Assembly: GCF_019112545.1 (NCBI RefSeq)
Contig: NW_025064886.1
Span: forward strand, 1,685,021 to 1,749,020
Length of the DNA stretch: 64,000 bases
Direction of reading: 5' to 3'
Origin: Guyanagaster necrorhizus
Taxonomy: Eukaryota > Basidiomycota > Agaricomycetes > Agaricales > Physalacriaceae
Part shown: positions 34,221 through 45,892 of the stretch, piece after piece
Layout: each line of letters begins with the position of its first letter
How positions within the stretch are numbered: position 1 is the stretch's first letter
Notes under the pieces: generated by a model
The model's input: the letters and a program-made list of their open reading frames with translations, nothing else
What the model was told of the DNA's origin: nothing
The model's database searches: none
Program-made: the position numbers and the translations under genes

Positions 34221-35519
34221 CTATCCAGAAAGCAGCCTAACGACGGGCTTACAAATCGGACCCAGGAACGTAGGCTCTGAGCAATCCAAATCACCATCTA
34301 TCCTACTCGACGATGCGTCACTACGGTTCAGAACCTTGAGCAGAATAACGGTTATCAGAACCGTTAAGCTGTAAATGCGTCCGAGCACAGTAAAGAGGGA
34401 ACAGAATACTATTATTCACCATGGCGATTAACAACTGAGGATAGTAAGTAACTCATAAAACACACGCACCATCCCAGAAAGAAAACATAAAGATGGACAT
34501 GAGACTTGTGAAAATGGCCGTCGTGATACCGCAAGTCAAGGCTTGTATCATGACCCGCCGTAGTATACTAATCCCGTCGTAGAAAGTAAACGAAGGAATC
34601 ACGTTCGTCGAGATTGAAACGCTCACTTTCTTGTAGATGCATAAGACGACTCTATGTGCAAACATGTCCAAGCCAAGGAACTTGCAATCGTCAAGTCTGT
34701 CGCCGCACACAGAGTGGAACTCATCCTAATGTCAGCCAAGGCAACCAACTGGATCAAGAGTAGGTAAATCTCACAGCATCAAAGGCACCTTTGGCCCAAA
34801 ATCTTGAGGATGGAGGGTAAGATAGATGGTGGCCACCAGAATGCAGAGCATCTACAGCCACTGTTTTCAAAAAAAAAACGCATGCATTGTAAAGGCTAAG
34901 AGCGTGACTCACGTTAGCTGCAATGAGAAACACGATCCACGCCGTGATCCACTTGTTCCTGGAGCTAAGCAAATCTGAGAATGCGATGCGAGAAACCTGA
35001 GAGAGAGAGAGACACCCTACATCATCCAGTACCGACGACAGAAAAAACTCTGCGAAATCAAGGCGGAAGCATACGTGAGCAAGACTACAACCGGGACGGC
35101 CCATGTGTATATGAGCGGTGGACCTGGATCTTGATCGAGTTTGAATATGAGTGGGTAAAAGCGAAGCTATTGCAAGGACGAACTAATCATAAACTAGCAG
35201 GAAGCTATGTGAACATGAGATATATATGGAGAGCCCCAGATGACACACCAGGTAAAGGCCAACCATAGACACGAGTGAACAAGCCCCGTCGAGGAGCAAA
35301 GAAGACAAGATACAGTAGCGCAGCCACCTCGTCGTCGTGAAGTGATACAAGTAATAAACACTCAAAGCGACCTGGGATGTGTACAATATTGTGTTCAACC
35401 ACGAAATTGGCAGAAGGTCCCTACACTTTCCTTCTCTAAGTGATCCCAATTCGAACACATAGAGAGGCCTAAGAGACGCACCTTGAAGACACATCAGATT
35501 GAACTGGTTTCAATGTCAT
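34221..35519 (-). CDS. DUF6534-like seven-helix membrane protein
   Basis: The ATG at 35,519 gives MTLKPVQSDVSSR, joined across an intron (GTGCGT to GTGTAG) to DLLPISWLNTILYTSQVALS and VYYLYHFTTTRWLRYCILSS; a further intron leads to LRFYPLIFKLDQDPGPPL and IYTWAVPVVVLLTYASALIS, QSFFCRRYW. Then come SRNKWITAWIVFLIAAN, TDLTIASSLAWTCLHIE, ILRRVMIQALTCGITTAIFT and SLMSIFMFSFW, and finally GRIYSLTVLITVILLKVLNR with a polar tail ending RLLSG. This is the DUF6534 architecture (the helix-D-IAS block followed by an R-(I/V)-TCGITTA block and a GR-Y-LT last helix). The exons join in frame by eye, so the gene is probably functional. Function is unknown. Confidence 0.65.
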
Positions 35520-36285
35520 AGTTAGTTCCCAATGCAGTGGAGGAGAAAACTTCTTGAGTTCCAGATGAAAGAACGACTTTATATCCCAAAGGGACGCCTA
35601 CATATTCGACGGTGAACCCTAGATCTGAAAACCCTTGGCTGCGTTCCTGAGAAGACGGGGTTACTCGAGTAAGTAATGAATGCCAAGGTCGCGGTGATCA
35701 CAAATGACATTGCACCCGCCGTATCCACACGTGGATGCATTACCTGACGTGCAGCGCGCTCATATCACTTTCCACGGTCAGGCTCAAGTCTCGACGTCGA
35801 AGGAAAACTAGAAAATATCTGCATATAGGACTGTGCATACCAGGCGAACAGGTGGATTACTATGTCGGACGCCTGAAAATCCGGGGTCAGGGCCACTCCA
35901 ATTGGACCCGGGTATTGAACGTTCACCGCTTAGTCCAAGACCTTCATCCACATCAGCGAAAATTATCCTGTAGTACGGGATATATTTCCGTGTTCTCCAA
36001 GTGAATGGCAGAACTGATGCTTTATGTCGTGATTAAATAAAGTCCGGATCCGAATGCGAGTGAATGGATGTCGAGCGGCGGTCATAATGAGTGGCTTGTC
36101 GTCCCGTTATGGGATTAGACAGTGCGAATAGAACAGGGATCGTCCGTCGCTAGGTATCTGATGTGTTGGATATCGAACAGTTTCACCCTAACAAGGCCCA
36201 GTCAATATAGAGGTGCAAATTGCACATGCATACCTCAGAGCTGAGTGACCGCAGCACAGTCAAATTCGTATCCATATCATGAAGT
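35520..36285. other. Intergenic with an unexplained peptide-like frame
   Basis: Minus-strand 35,520-35,650 reads GFTVEYVGVPLGYKVVLSS and onward in a frame that ends shortly inside the neighbouring gene; it looks protein-like but has no partner exons I can join. Upstream, a frame begins MSFVITATLAFITYSSNPVF, resembling a signal peptide. It may be a remnant of a lost gene. Confidence 0.3.
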
Positions 36286-37060
36286 CTACAGCGTTTGATT
36301 TGTCAGGCTTGGAACCGCATGCTCTGAATAATCATTGCCCATCACGCTGACTCGTAAGATTAGATTGAACAAAGTCGTCAGGCTGTAGATCCGTCCGAGA
36401 ATTCTAAAGACAACCGCATAGAAAGCTGTTCCACGATATTTATTCAGCGCACGACTCGAGAGATCTGGTGCAAATGTACGAGCGGTGAACATGAAAAATG
36501 GACATGAGTATCGCGGAAACGTCAAGGAGTGGACCGTGACGGGGAGTGATAAGCTGACTGTCGACAATGGATGAATTGAAAATAGTGCGCTTTCCAGCAT
36601 GGGGGACAGCATCCAAGCCAATAACCCTGCAATCGTGGCTGCATGTATAGCACGAATTCCTGTCAACCATGGCCCCAAGGATGATTGCATGAAACCAACG
36701 AGCAGATGATCTACGTTCTTTGCAGAAAACGCCATATTAAGTTGCCATTCTATTCCGGGCGCTAAGAAAGAAAGCAATGAAAGGGAAACTCATATCGCCC
36801 ATTATCGATGGCAAAAGAATGAAAGAGGATACCAGCAAAAAGAACCGAGGCAGATGCAAGATAATCATTATTAAGAACATCCATATCGATATGGGGTAAA
36901 GTGAACCCGAAGAGAGGTAGGTTATTGATACCATGAAGGCGTTACGAGTCAACACGCTAAGCTCCGTCAGGATGCTCACAGATCCAAAAATATAATCACA
37001 CCATCGTCGGTAAAAACTCAAAGGCGAGTTTGGGATGTCTACAACAACCAAGAAGCCACT
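36286..37060 (-). pseudogene. Broken DUF6534-like paralogue
   Basis: Fragments in different frames resemble the intact gene at 34,221-35,519: a TSQ start block near 37,040, a hydrophobic segment FFLLVSSFILLPSIM, then AIHAATIAGLLAWMLSP and the family end FRILGRIYSLTTLFNLILRV, followed by a short tail ending TNQTL. In the N-terminal part the best-matching frame has several in-frame stops, and no set of introns restores a complete helix set. It therefore looks like an older tandem duplicate that has lost its N-terminal half. A shorter protein from 36,777 (163 codons) remains open and could still be made. Confidence 0.5.
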
Positions 37061-38398
37061 GACATCACCACTCTACCCTGAAGAGAAGGGGGCCCGGGGT
37101 TTATTTAGAACTTCTTCTCTTCAGAGGGGAGGACGGAAGAAACCGATTAGGTGAGCCGAGTGACCGCCTTTTGCCCCCATTCAAACGTAGCTTAAAAGCT
37201 AAAAAGCCGGCTCGGAGTCGTTTCCCATGAGATTGAGAAAGAACAAAATACCGTGACAAGCTTGACGCGACGGAAATGGCACATGGGTGATGTCCCGCAG
37301 ATGCCGCGGCACTCAGCCTCGGGACTTCTTCTTCCACACTACAGTACATAGTAACAGTTCTTCGCTCGTTCTAGATTCGCGTCTGGACCATCGTGAAATT
37401 TTTATCCGAGTTTTTATTATTACTGCTCGAATCGATCCGGGAAGGCATCAAATGTTTTTTAGTTTAACTGCGGTGTACATATTCATTATTATTCCCCCCG
37501 ACCGCGTCATCAATAATGCTTTCCCGCAGAGACATGACCGCCGGAATAATTTATTCGACTACAGGTGACTCGGGATTTCGGATCGAAGCCGACGTAGCTC
37601 GAACGCCCCCATCGGTCATGAACGAATTTTTCAATACGATTCGACCCCGACTCGGAACCTTGCTCGGGAAAAAAAAAAGAACTTGAAAGGTGGACTGTTG
37701 CCTGAAAATCATGCTCTGTTTCATGTGAGATGCACGTGGATAGAATGCGTTCTTGGAACCGTCTAGCTAGTAATGTGCCAATAGTGACACCAATTATGTT
37801 GTGTAAACTTGGCGTTGATATCGGTATTGTATGGCGCCCATCGATAGAGTCGACTTGGCACGGCATGTCAAAAATACTCCACTCCCAAGTGCGAAGAATA
37901 CCTTGTGTGACAGATGTATTCACGCGAAGGAATTCGTATGACACAGTAATGACATCATCCACAAGACATCCTCTCATGACGTCCGAGTCGCTCAAAGCGC
38001 GGAGATTGTGAAAAGCAAAAACATTGTGAGTTATAATTTATAGCACAAGAAAGATAACTAGAGTAAGGAGGTGTACTGTATATGTAGTGCTTCCAAATAG
38101 TACAACACCAGGGTATAGAGTAGATGATAGCAAGTTGCAAGAGACCAAAACAAATTTATCCATCCTCACGCCCAAAAAGCAGCAGCAGCTAGCATCGTGT
38201 GGCCACCACCTCGCAGCGCCGGGGGGAGGGAGGGCGGGTAATGATGATGATGATGATAATGATGGTGTGCCCGGGGGTGGAGTCCGCCGTCATGGATATT
38301 GGTAGGCAGCGTATAAGCATGCGTTGATGGTAAGATAGAGAGACCGAGAGGAGGGTGATGAACGAATAAATTATGGACGAGTTGGATTCAAAGGGTCG
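37061..38398. other. No supported gene; one long minus-strand frame
   Basis: The minus frame 37,510-37,995 is open for 161 codons but has no domain, signal or splice pattern I can recognise and may be chance. The rest is AT-rich, with a (GAT)n-like run at 38,240-38,262. Confidence 0.35.
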
Positions 38399-38658
38399 TC
38401 AGCCGCGACCGAGGTACTGCCAGAAGGAAGTGTTTGGTGGCTCTGTACCCTGCGTCGAGTGGTCTGCCGGACATGATAAGTTACAGGATTCCATTGACGA
38501 GCACGGGTGGACTCACGTTCGCGTATGCAGACCCAGACCTGGACGCCCCTCGTCTGTGGGTCCCAGACGCCACACTGCTCATACAGCCGCCAGTGGACGT
38601 TGGCAGTCCAGATGCGAGTAAACTCGTCGATGGTGGTGGGAGGATGGATGCTAGCCAT
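38399..38658 (-). CDS. Small conserved-looking protein of unknown function
   Basis: The ATG at 38,658 gives MASIHPPTTIDEFTRIWTAN and VHWRLYEQCGVWDPQTRGV with QVWVCIRE. A donor GTGAGT and an acceptor CCGGCAG remove about 60 nt and lead to HHSTQGTEPPNTSFWQYLGR and a stop at 38,399. The spliced product (about 67 residues) is rich in Trp and Tyr at both ends and looks like a compact folded protein, whereas the unspliced frame becomes Arg/Thr-rich. I know no function. The alternative is that this is a chance frame in GC-rich sequence. Confidence 0.5.
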
Positions 38659-40546
38659 GGGGAGTGAGGGGACAAGATTGGCAGAATAAGCTGATAGGGA
38701 GGGAGGGGGCCCTTTTATATGTCTCAACATGGGTGGGTTGTGTGTCGACGCGGCGAATCGAGCCGGCGAGCAAACTGAGTCGATTGGTCCGATATCCGCA
38801 ACACCATTCAGATTCACATGACCCTCCTTTACCATTCTTGGCGTCACCCTCGCTTTTCGGGTGGATCAGATAACCGTTCTCTTCCTTCATTAATGAATAC
38901 TTTTCCAGCCCACGGGATCCATCGTTCTCTTCACAGAACGTGTCGGCGACACCACCACCGAGTCATTATTACCTTGCTATGTGTAATTATAAAACACACA
39001 CACAAAGGGGGCGAACAGCCTTTCGCTGCATTTCATTCGCGATTTGATGATCCCTCGTTGCCTGCTCGTAATGGGGACCGTTGCAGCAAACGTTCCATTG
39101 CACCGTTGCTAGCGCTCTGCCCCTACATGCGCCCACGCAGCCAAGTCTGAAACATAATCGAGCAAGGTGGACCCGAGATAGCGGTTCCCCAGACGACGCC
39201 CAAGCAGCAGGGCAAGCCGCGGAAGCAGCCCGCTCGAATATTATTATTATTATATGCTGAGGTGATCGTGATTATTAGACATCTCCTCGGCACTTGAAAT
39301 CGGTCGGTCGGGGGCACAACAACAACGCGTGCTAGGTAAGCGCCGATTAGCAGCGGAACCCAACTCTCGGATACACGGTACGGAATTCTCGCAAACTTGT
39401 TGCTGCGGTTCCGACTACGCGTCGGCCTGATCAACTTCGATCCTTTACCGGAATTTTGGACGCCTCTTTGAGTTACCAAGCGCTTACTACTGCCCACTGC
39501 CTTGATATAGATTCTTGTCAGGCATCAGGAGACCCCAGAACAAATTCTTATTTAGTCGCCTCGCACTGACTTCTGTCAGGGGTGATGTAAAAACGCCCGC
39601 CGCACCCCCCCCTCCCCACTTGAATGAAAAAAAAAAAAAAAGAGTTGCCGCGAACACGCCGCAAATGAAAGGGAAGGGGGAGGAAAGGGAAGGAAAACGT
39701 TATGCAAGGGCCACGACCTATGCGAAGGGTCAAGGTTTGATGCCAGGAGATGATATACACGTTGCATGACAATCAATCTCTTGTGTCGTGGCTCCCACCC
39801 GACGGCAGTGAGCCAGTTCATTACTTTACGGATCATATAAAGCGCTCCCCCCTTTTCAAGGGTCGCCAAGGCTACCACAGCGTCGAGGGGGTACGGCTTA
39901 TACATATGAAAATCGAGGTATCAAAATGAATACTTGAATGGTAAACGCCAGGATGAATATTTGTAGATTGTCATGGTGGTGGGGGTCCGTCTCTTTCACG
40001 ACGCCCCCTCTATAACTTTATCGGAGCCAAAATCTCGTCTGTGTGTGGGGTGGCGTGCTGCATATCGATCATTTTTCCCCACACAAAGAATCAAATAGAG
40101 GCGAGATGAGATTTGGCGAGGGAGCCTGGTCCGGGACACGGGTCTTCGGGTTTACGACGCAAGAGAAAGAGAAAAGAAGAAGAAAAAAAAAAAGCAAAAA
40201 GCAAAAACGGATGGTCAAATCGCATCTCGGGTATGATAGTTGGCTAAGCTCCGTTGGAAGCTGATGAACCCTCAGACTCGGATCGCGAAGGAGTCAGTAG
40301 TAGCAAGTAACACAAAGGCCTTCGGTCCGAATGCCGAAAACATCACAGGTGTGACTCAAAGCGCTCATGGTTCTGGTCCAAAGAATACTATGAGGCCCTT
40401 TCGCATATACAAGTCGCCAGAACTTACCGGAATCTTCAAGTTTTTTTCAAAGGCTGGATCGCCGAAGAGGTCTCCCAGAAGTGTCGTGCGTTGGGTTGTC
40501 TTGTCGGGACGCTTTGCTTAAGCTCAAGGGATGCGGTCGGTACTAG
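38659..40546. other. Low-complexity intergenic sequence
   Basis: It contains a (TTA)n microsatellite at about 39,240-39,254, a poly-A run at 39,627-39,641, purine-rich tracts (GGAAAGGGAAGG and similar) at 39,668-39,692 and another A-rich run near 40,180. Frames here are low in complexity. A frame at 40,240-40,521 (Lys/Arg-rich) might be an upstream exon of the next candidate, but I cannot join them. Confidence 0.45.
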
Positions 40547-40777
40547 ATGATAGGCTTTGCAGGAGTCTCTGCTCTGGCCCTGGGCGCATTCATACTGGGG
40601 AAGCGGTCGATGGCGAGGAGGAAGAAAATGGAGCTGCAGTGTTATAGGGATTGTGAGTATTGCTTTTGTTGTTTTGGGATCGGCGCAAGTTGTGTCTCAC
40701 TCTGTCTGTTTGCAGCGATTGAAAAGGGGGAGCGAGAAAGAAATACTACTGAGGTCCCTAGTACACCAGCTGGATAG
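40547..40777 (+). CDS. Candidate small single-helix protein
   Basis: MIGFAGVSALALGAFILGKR is followed by SMARRKKMELQCYRD, then a donor GTGAGT and, after an intron ending TTTGCAG, SIEKGERERNTTEVPSTPAG and a stop. This gives about 55 residues: a short hydrophobic N-terminal helix followed by a strongly basic stretch. An alternative is that GVSALALG is an internal exon beginning after TTTGCAG at 40,560 with an unseen first exon. The architecture (helix, then Arg/Lys run) resembles the protein encoded just downstream at 40,938. Confidence 0.35.
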   Translation: MIGFAGVSALALGAFILGKRSMARRKKMELQCYRDCEYCFCCFGIGASCVSLCLFAAIEKGERERNTTEVPSTPAG

Positions 40778-40937
40778 ATACAACGCTTTACCCAGTATTC
40801 AAAAAATCTTGATTTCTCCCCGTTCTTCTTTCCCTTCACTTCAGGAAAGTGTCAGATGATTGCTGCATGTCTCGCCATTTATAACATGTGGGAACCCAAC
40901 CGCACCTTGACCAGCCTTCCTTTTTCCCTCGCTCACC

Positions 40938-41373
40938 ATGTCGCAATCCTCGCAGCTACCAGGCAGCAACCTCAATCCCCACACCGGGCGGGTACGTCAC
41001 CACAACTTGCAAGAAAAAAAAGCAGGCAGACGGACCGTCCCTTTCAGAAAGCGATCATCGCCATGGGCGCTCTAATTTTGGGATACACATCGTTCTACCT
41101 GTACCTTGATAGGAAAGACCGTAAACGGGTCGAGCAAGGTCGACTCGCCCTGTGTGCGTCAGGCCATGCTCTTTGGCAAAAAACACTTACTCAATCCCTA
41201 ACGTCATTCCAGACGAGGAAACTATAGCTCGCTCCAAGGAGAACCACGGCGGGTACCCTTTGCGCGCCACCCACCCACCTACCTCCCTCTCTGCACGCGA
41301 ACATAACGCACACCATGTCATCACTGACCAGCCCACGCCACAAAGACCCAAAAGCGACAGTGGACAAGCCTAA
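40938..41373 (+). CDS. Small single-helix protein, unknown function
   Basis: The ATG at 40,938 gives MSQSSQLPGSNLNPHTGR; after an intron (GTACGT to GGCAG) comes TDRPFQKAIIAMGALILGYT and SFYLYLDRKDRKRVEQGRLA; a second intron (GTGCGT to TTCCAG) leads to LYEETIARSKENHGG and a Pro/His-rich tail. There is one hydrophobic helix, then a charged, probably coiled, segment. The splice sites and phases are consistent. The exact C terminus is uncertain because a GTACCC at the GG-Y codon could be another donor. The family is not recognised; mitochondrial or ER small membrane proteins have this look. Confidence 0.5.
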
Positions 41374-42317
41374 ACGAAGTCATTCCAGAATTATGTTAGT
41401 AAAGGGGGGGGGGGGTTATGAGAAGATCGCCAAGTTCCAGGAGAGCGATGCGGGGAAGAACGAGTTGTGATCATCATGTCTCAGTCGTTTGGTTAATACC
41501 GCCCAAGTTGCGATTGTAATTTGTTTCTTTTGTTTCTTTGTTTTTTTTTTCCGTTTTGCGCAAGAAGACTTTTTTACTTGAATACAGTCAAGTTCCATGC
41601 TCTGCGGGGTCTGGGTACTTGATTGACGCCGCCTGAGTGTTCCAGAAATTTCAAGGCAGCGCCACGAACGACATGAACAGCTTCCGCTACGAGAGTTCCT
41701 CAAAGTCCGCTTACTCGTAATTTCATTTCCTCGCAGGTAAAGCATGGGACGTCATGAGATTTTTTTTTTCTGGCTTCGCAGTTTGATAAAAAAAAAAAGA
41801 AACTCCCCAAGCTCCTGGAGCATGAACTTGGGCAATAGGAGTCACCGAAGACCGTTTACCCTTGGTCCATTCTGGTTCATGCACGATCTGATCCTGGTGG
41901 CTCGTCTCCCCTCGAACACTAGGGCGATCGCATCGCCAATGGCAGTGTCTTAGGCTTGATACCCGGGTTGTTTTTGGGACCTTTCGACTTCGCGCGCATT
42001 CAAAGAACATTAATTTACCGGAGTTTTACAAAATTCCAGGGGGAGATGAGGATCATGCTACTTGTCTGTTAGTCCCCGGGGTTCGAGTGTCGACTCGGTT
42101 CAGTCTACCCTAAATAATATCGCACTGCTCCCGCTAACAAGAAATCAATACATCGCTCCCGACCACCACAGCTTCCCTTAATATTACCCATCTATTCTGA
42201 TTGATTTAATTAATTTCCCTGTGCATGTTACACTCCCCAATGTCCGCAGATAATACTGTTCCTAGCACTAAACGTCCTTAAAATAACGCCCCACCTAAAC
42301 TAGCGTTCGCGTTTCGT
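41374..42317. other. Intergenic with homopolymer runs
   Basis: Holds poly-G (41,405-41,413), poly-T (41,542-41,551 and 41,761-41,769) and poly-A runs and no supported gene. The right end is the 3' flank of the glycosyltransferase. Confidence 0.45.
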
Positions 42318-45300
42318 CTAGTACGAAAACTTCATCAACCACGGGTTTAATACAATCTGCAACCGTGATGATAAGCGAGGGAGGAAGGCACATTAAAGGG
42401 AGGAATAGAAAACACACCGGTAACAGAATATGACAGCCCACGACAAGCGACAGTGGGATGATCAGCGCAAACTGGTAGCCCCAGATCTGCCATTCGTAAG
42501 GAACGGCATTGCTCGCGAACACGATCATCATTATGATGAGGGCGAAGCAGATGACAAAGGACAGCCAGAAGCCTTTCAAGATACGAGGGACTAATATATG
42601 GGGAGGGGTTAACACCGGCAAAGGCGCCGGAAAATCATAGGAACAACGGTACCTTCAATCCAGAACGTCGATTTCTCCACCTCTTTACCGGTAGAGCCCC
42701 ATGTCCTAACGAGCCGTTTAGTTGGCCCCCCATGAGGAGGAAAATCGGACCACACGTACATGTCATACGAGAACATATGTGCGAGGAGAGCGGTCGAAAG
42801 GTGAATGCTCAAGCCGCCGAAAAAGAATAAGCTTTGTAGAACCAATCAGTCGCAGTCTTTTTCATTACGACATTCCTCTTTTTTTTTCTTTACTCACAAG
42901 AAGGGAATCCATCGCAAGTTCTCGATCAAGGCAGCGAACAGCCGGCGGTGACCCAACCGGTACTCCAAAAGCGTGAAACCCACGTTGCCCAGGGCAGGAA
43001 ACACGACCACACAGGCGAGAAGAATCTCGAAGCTGTGCAAATAGAACTTGTCCAGTTCCGGTGCCAGGCCCAGGAGCAGGTAGTTCATGACGGACCCGAC
43101 CGTGGCTGCTGCAATCCCATCTAAAGGTGGTCAGGAACCCATGCGAAACCGAGTGATTGCGGATAACTTACAGTATGAAAACATGTAGGAAGACATTCCA
43201 ATTTTGTAATGTATCGGGGCCTTAGAGCACATGAACCCTCTCAGCTGAGCGCTGATAGGACCTTGCCGCCACCATCGCACTATAGGATTGAATATAATCT
43301 CATCGCATCCTACAGAGATGCCATCAGCATCGAGTCTTCGTTCCGAGGTCCCATAATCAGCTCACCATATGCATATTTCTGCCTACAAGACCGACATGAG
43401 TAACCTGGACTCCCAAAACGGCGAAACGACTTACCAACGAGCCAACTCGTCCACGACTGTCAAACTAACACCTTCTTTGAACCCTCCATTAGAATACGTG
43501 GCCCAACGCAGTGTATACCCCCGAAGCAATAGCCTTAACGCCAGATCGAAGTCCTCCGACACATTTGCTTCCGACCATTGCTTGCGCTTCCCATCTGCTT
43601 CGTCAACAAACGAAGCATCTTGAACCGCCGACCACCGCAAGAATGCGTTATGTCCCACGAACGGGGCCACCTCGCCATTAGCGCACCCGTAAGAGATGCA
43701 CTTGTTGATCCGTCTCGTGAAGTGCGTGATCCCGTTTTCGAAATAGTGATGCGCCACTTGCATAACATCTACGTTTTGGCAGCATCAGCATCAAACTTAT
43801 ATGAATGAGCTCATCCATGTCATACCTGATTCGTGCTGGATGATGGCAACGTCTTCACTCTCCCCCATTTCACGAGCCGCATCTCTAAAGCAATCTTCTG
43901 GGACGATAGTATCCGCGTCGATAATCAAAATAATCTCGCCGACCCTTAAACTCTGCCCATTGCTTGCCCAAGGTTTCCACTTCCTGCCACTCTCCTCGTA
44001 CATCTCCTCGATAGCCATATGCATCGCCCGGTCTTCAAGTGGCATCCACGACTGGTCATACTGGTCCTCTCCTTGAGCGATAAGATCGGCTAGGTGCTTT
44101 TCCAACTTGATCGAAAGCGCAAGGCCGTAATTCATGCTAAATAAAAGGACGCGCATCGCAATCAGTAATGTCACTTTACAAACGAGATCTGGTTCACTCA
44201 CTTGCTTGCTTTCTTAAACTTTCCAGCCCTCTTGAACCCGCCTTCTTTGGAGCTGTGAGGAGGTCTCGCAACCCATCCGATATTGTGGTTCGCATAGAAG
44301 TCGATTCGTTCTTGACGGTCCTTTTCAGGAATGAGCTGGAGACCGTCGTCGCAGATGAAGATCGCGGAGGTGCCACCCTGTCTCGCGTACGTTTGCATCG
44401 CCTTCTTTATGGAGAATACCGAAGGGGCGCTGTCACAAAATTCTTCATTACTCAATTTGATGATGGAACGAAGATGATAGCTCACATCGTCAATTCCAAG
44501 CTTTCTTTATAAACCGGTAATTGAATCGTAATATGTGGCAGATTGTTATCAATCTCTGGATTAGGCTCAGGACGAACAGCAGAGTAGAAGGCGGAGTTTT
44601 CGTGATATTGGGCTACGGGACCGATTATAAGACTGATGTTTCCGATAAGCTGAAGGCAGAAGAACTGTGTCAATCACGTTAGTGAAAGACATGAAGGTAG
44701 ATGCAGGGAAGCACTAACCAAAGATACACAGAAGATGACAGGCAATGTGACAACAAGAGCGAACCGAGTGGTGACACCATCTAGAGCATATTCTTCCAAG
44801 AGAATGGAGATACCAGCACCCACGAAGTCTTTACGAAGGTCAGCGTTTGGTTACACGGAGATGTAAAATACATACACAGAGCCATGGCAGCGCCGCAACC
44901 TGCGTAAAATGGACCAAGAAGAACGTTCTTTCGTTGGCGCTGGCGGCGTCTGCCACCCGCTTTCTCGATGTCACCGCTTTCATTAGCAGGAGGGGACGAT
45001 GAGAGCTTCCAGGACCACCAATGACTCTTCTTCCGCGGCGGCGGCGGTTGAGTGGACGTTTCCTTCTCGGACGCTTCCACTACGGATGATGTAATTGGTC
45101 GAAGATTAACTGAAGATGACATGGACTGGTATGGATCGAGAGGAGAAGGAGTATTAGTCTCCCTTTTCGGTGCGCCCCTTGTTCTCCAGACATATTTGAT
45201 GAGCTTCTCTTCGAATTCGTGGCACAAAGGGATAATGGAGTCTACAGCATAGGCCCAGAGGATTACACAGTCATCGCTACGCTAAAGGCCCGTTAAGATA

Positions 45301-45892
45301 CTGAACAAGCACGCGTCGAATTAGAATGGCTTACAATGAATGCTCCACATTGATCCTTCTCGGCTGTAGGGAGCATGTCCATACTTTCGAGAATTTGGAT
45401 ACGGGTACTGTGATCAATTTGGATCGAAGTGTCGTTAGGATGCCTATGATTAGGAAGATTAGGGTCTTGTGAGAGGCGTTCGAAATAGGAACTGACGTAT
45501 ATGATATCACGACGTGAACGCTTGGACTCTTGATTTTCACGGCCACGGCCGGATTCAATCTGCGCACATTTTCTTCGAAGGGTATGAGAGCAGGGTTCTC
45601 GTAGGGAAAAACACGGAAGCTGCTTGTGGGAGTACCGCCAAAGGAATCGTGCGAGGCGGATGAAGAATTTGCTCTAAGACAGACACCAGTCAACTGAGAT
45701 TCAGATGGAGGGAGAAACCAATTATTCGGAAGTGTATTTTCATCTGCGGAATGGTTAGCTCTCAGATCCATTTGGAGATTGAAGCGTCTTACAGATATTA
45801 TGCAAAAGAGCGTCGAACGCGTCGTAATCACTATTGAGTATGGTGATGCCAGAGCTGGGTATACTGGTTTGAAGACTGGCCGTGGTGGACAT
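42318..45892 (-). CDS. Family 2 membrane glycosyltransferase
   Basis: A polytopic processive-type GT2 enzyme. The N-terminal cytosolic region starts MSTTASLQTSIPSSGITILN and includes a Ser/Pro-rich linker and a basic GGRRRQRQRKNV stretch before the first helices. The catalytic domain follows: NLPHITIQLPVYKES, AIFICDDGLQLIPEKDRQER (Asp binding nucleotide), GEIILIIDADTIVPEDC (DAD metal motif), VGHNAFLRWSAVQD, then VSEDFDLALRLLLRGY (ED catalytic-base region), GFKEGVSLTVVDELARWQKY and AYGCSEILFNP. Several C-terminal helices end IVLNPWLMKFSY, reached through an intron GTGTGT to TTGCAG that moves the stop to 42,318. It belongs to a fungal GT2 group carrying the ARW-KYAYGCSE motif rather than the chitin-synthase QxxRW. 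It is likely a cell-surface polysaccharide synthase in the plasma or Golgi membrane; the sugar is unknown. The start at 45,892 is the first in-frame ATG. Confidence 0.85.

Noticed and set aside
37510..37995. 161-codon minus-strand open frame
   Set aside because: No domain, signal, splice pattern or family resemblance; it may be a chance frame, so no gene was called.
38371..38398. Unspliced version of the small protein at 38.4-38.66 kb
   Set aside because: Beyond RE the unspliced frame is Arg/Thr-rich and low in complexity; removing a consensus intron gives a more protein-like end.
39236..39260. TTA-repeat considered as a structural or regulatory element
   Set aside because: It is an ordinary trinucleotide microsatellite in a low-complexity intergenic stretch.
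43400..43500. Missing QxxRW motif in the glycosyltransferase taken as a defect
   Set aside because: The ARW-KYAYGCSE block at this position is characteristic of this fungal GT2 group, so it is a family trait rather than damage.
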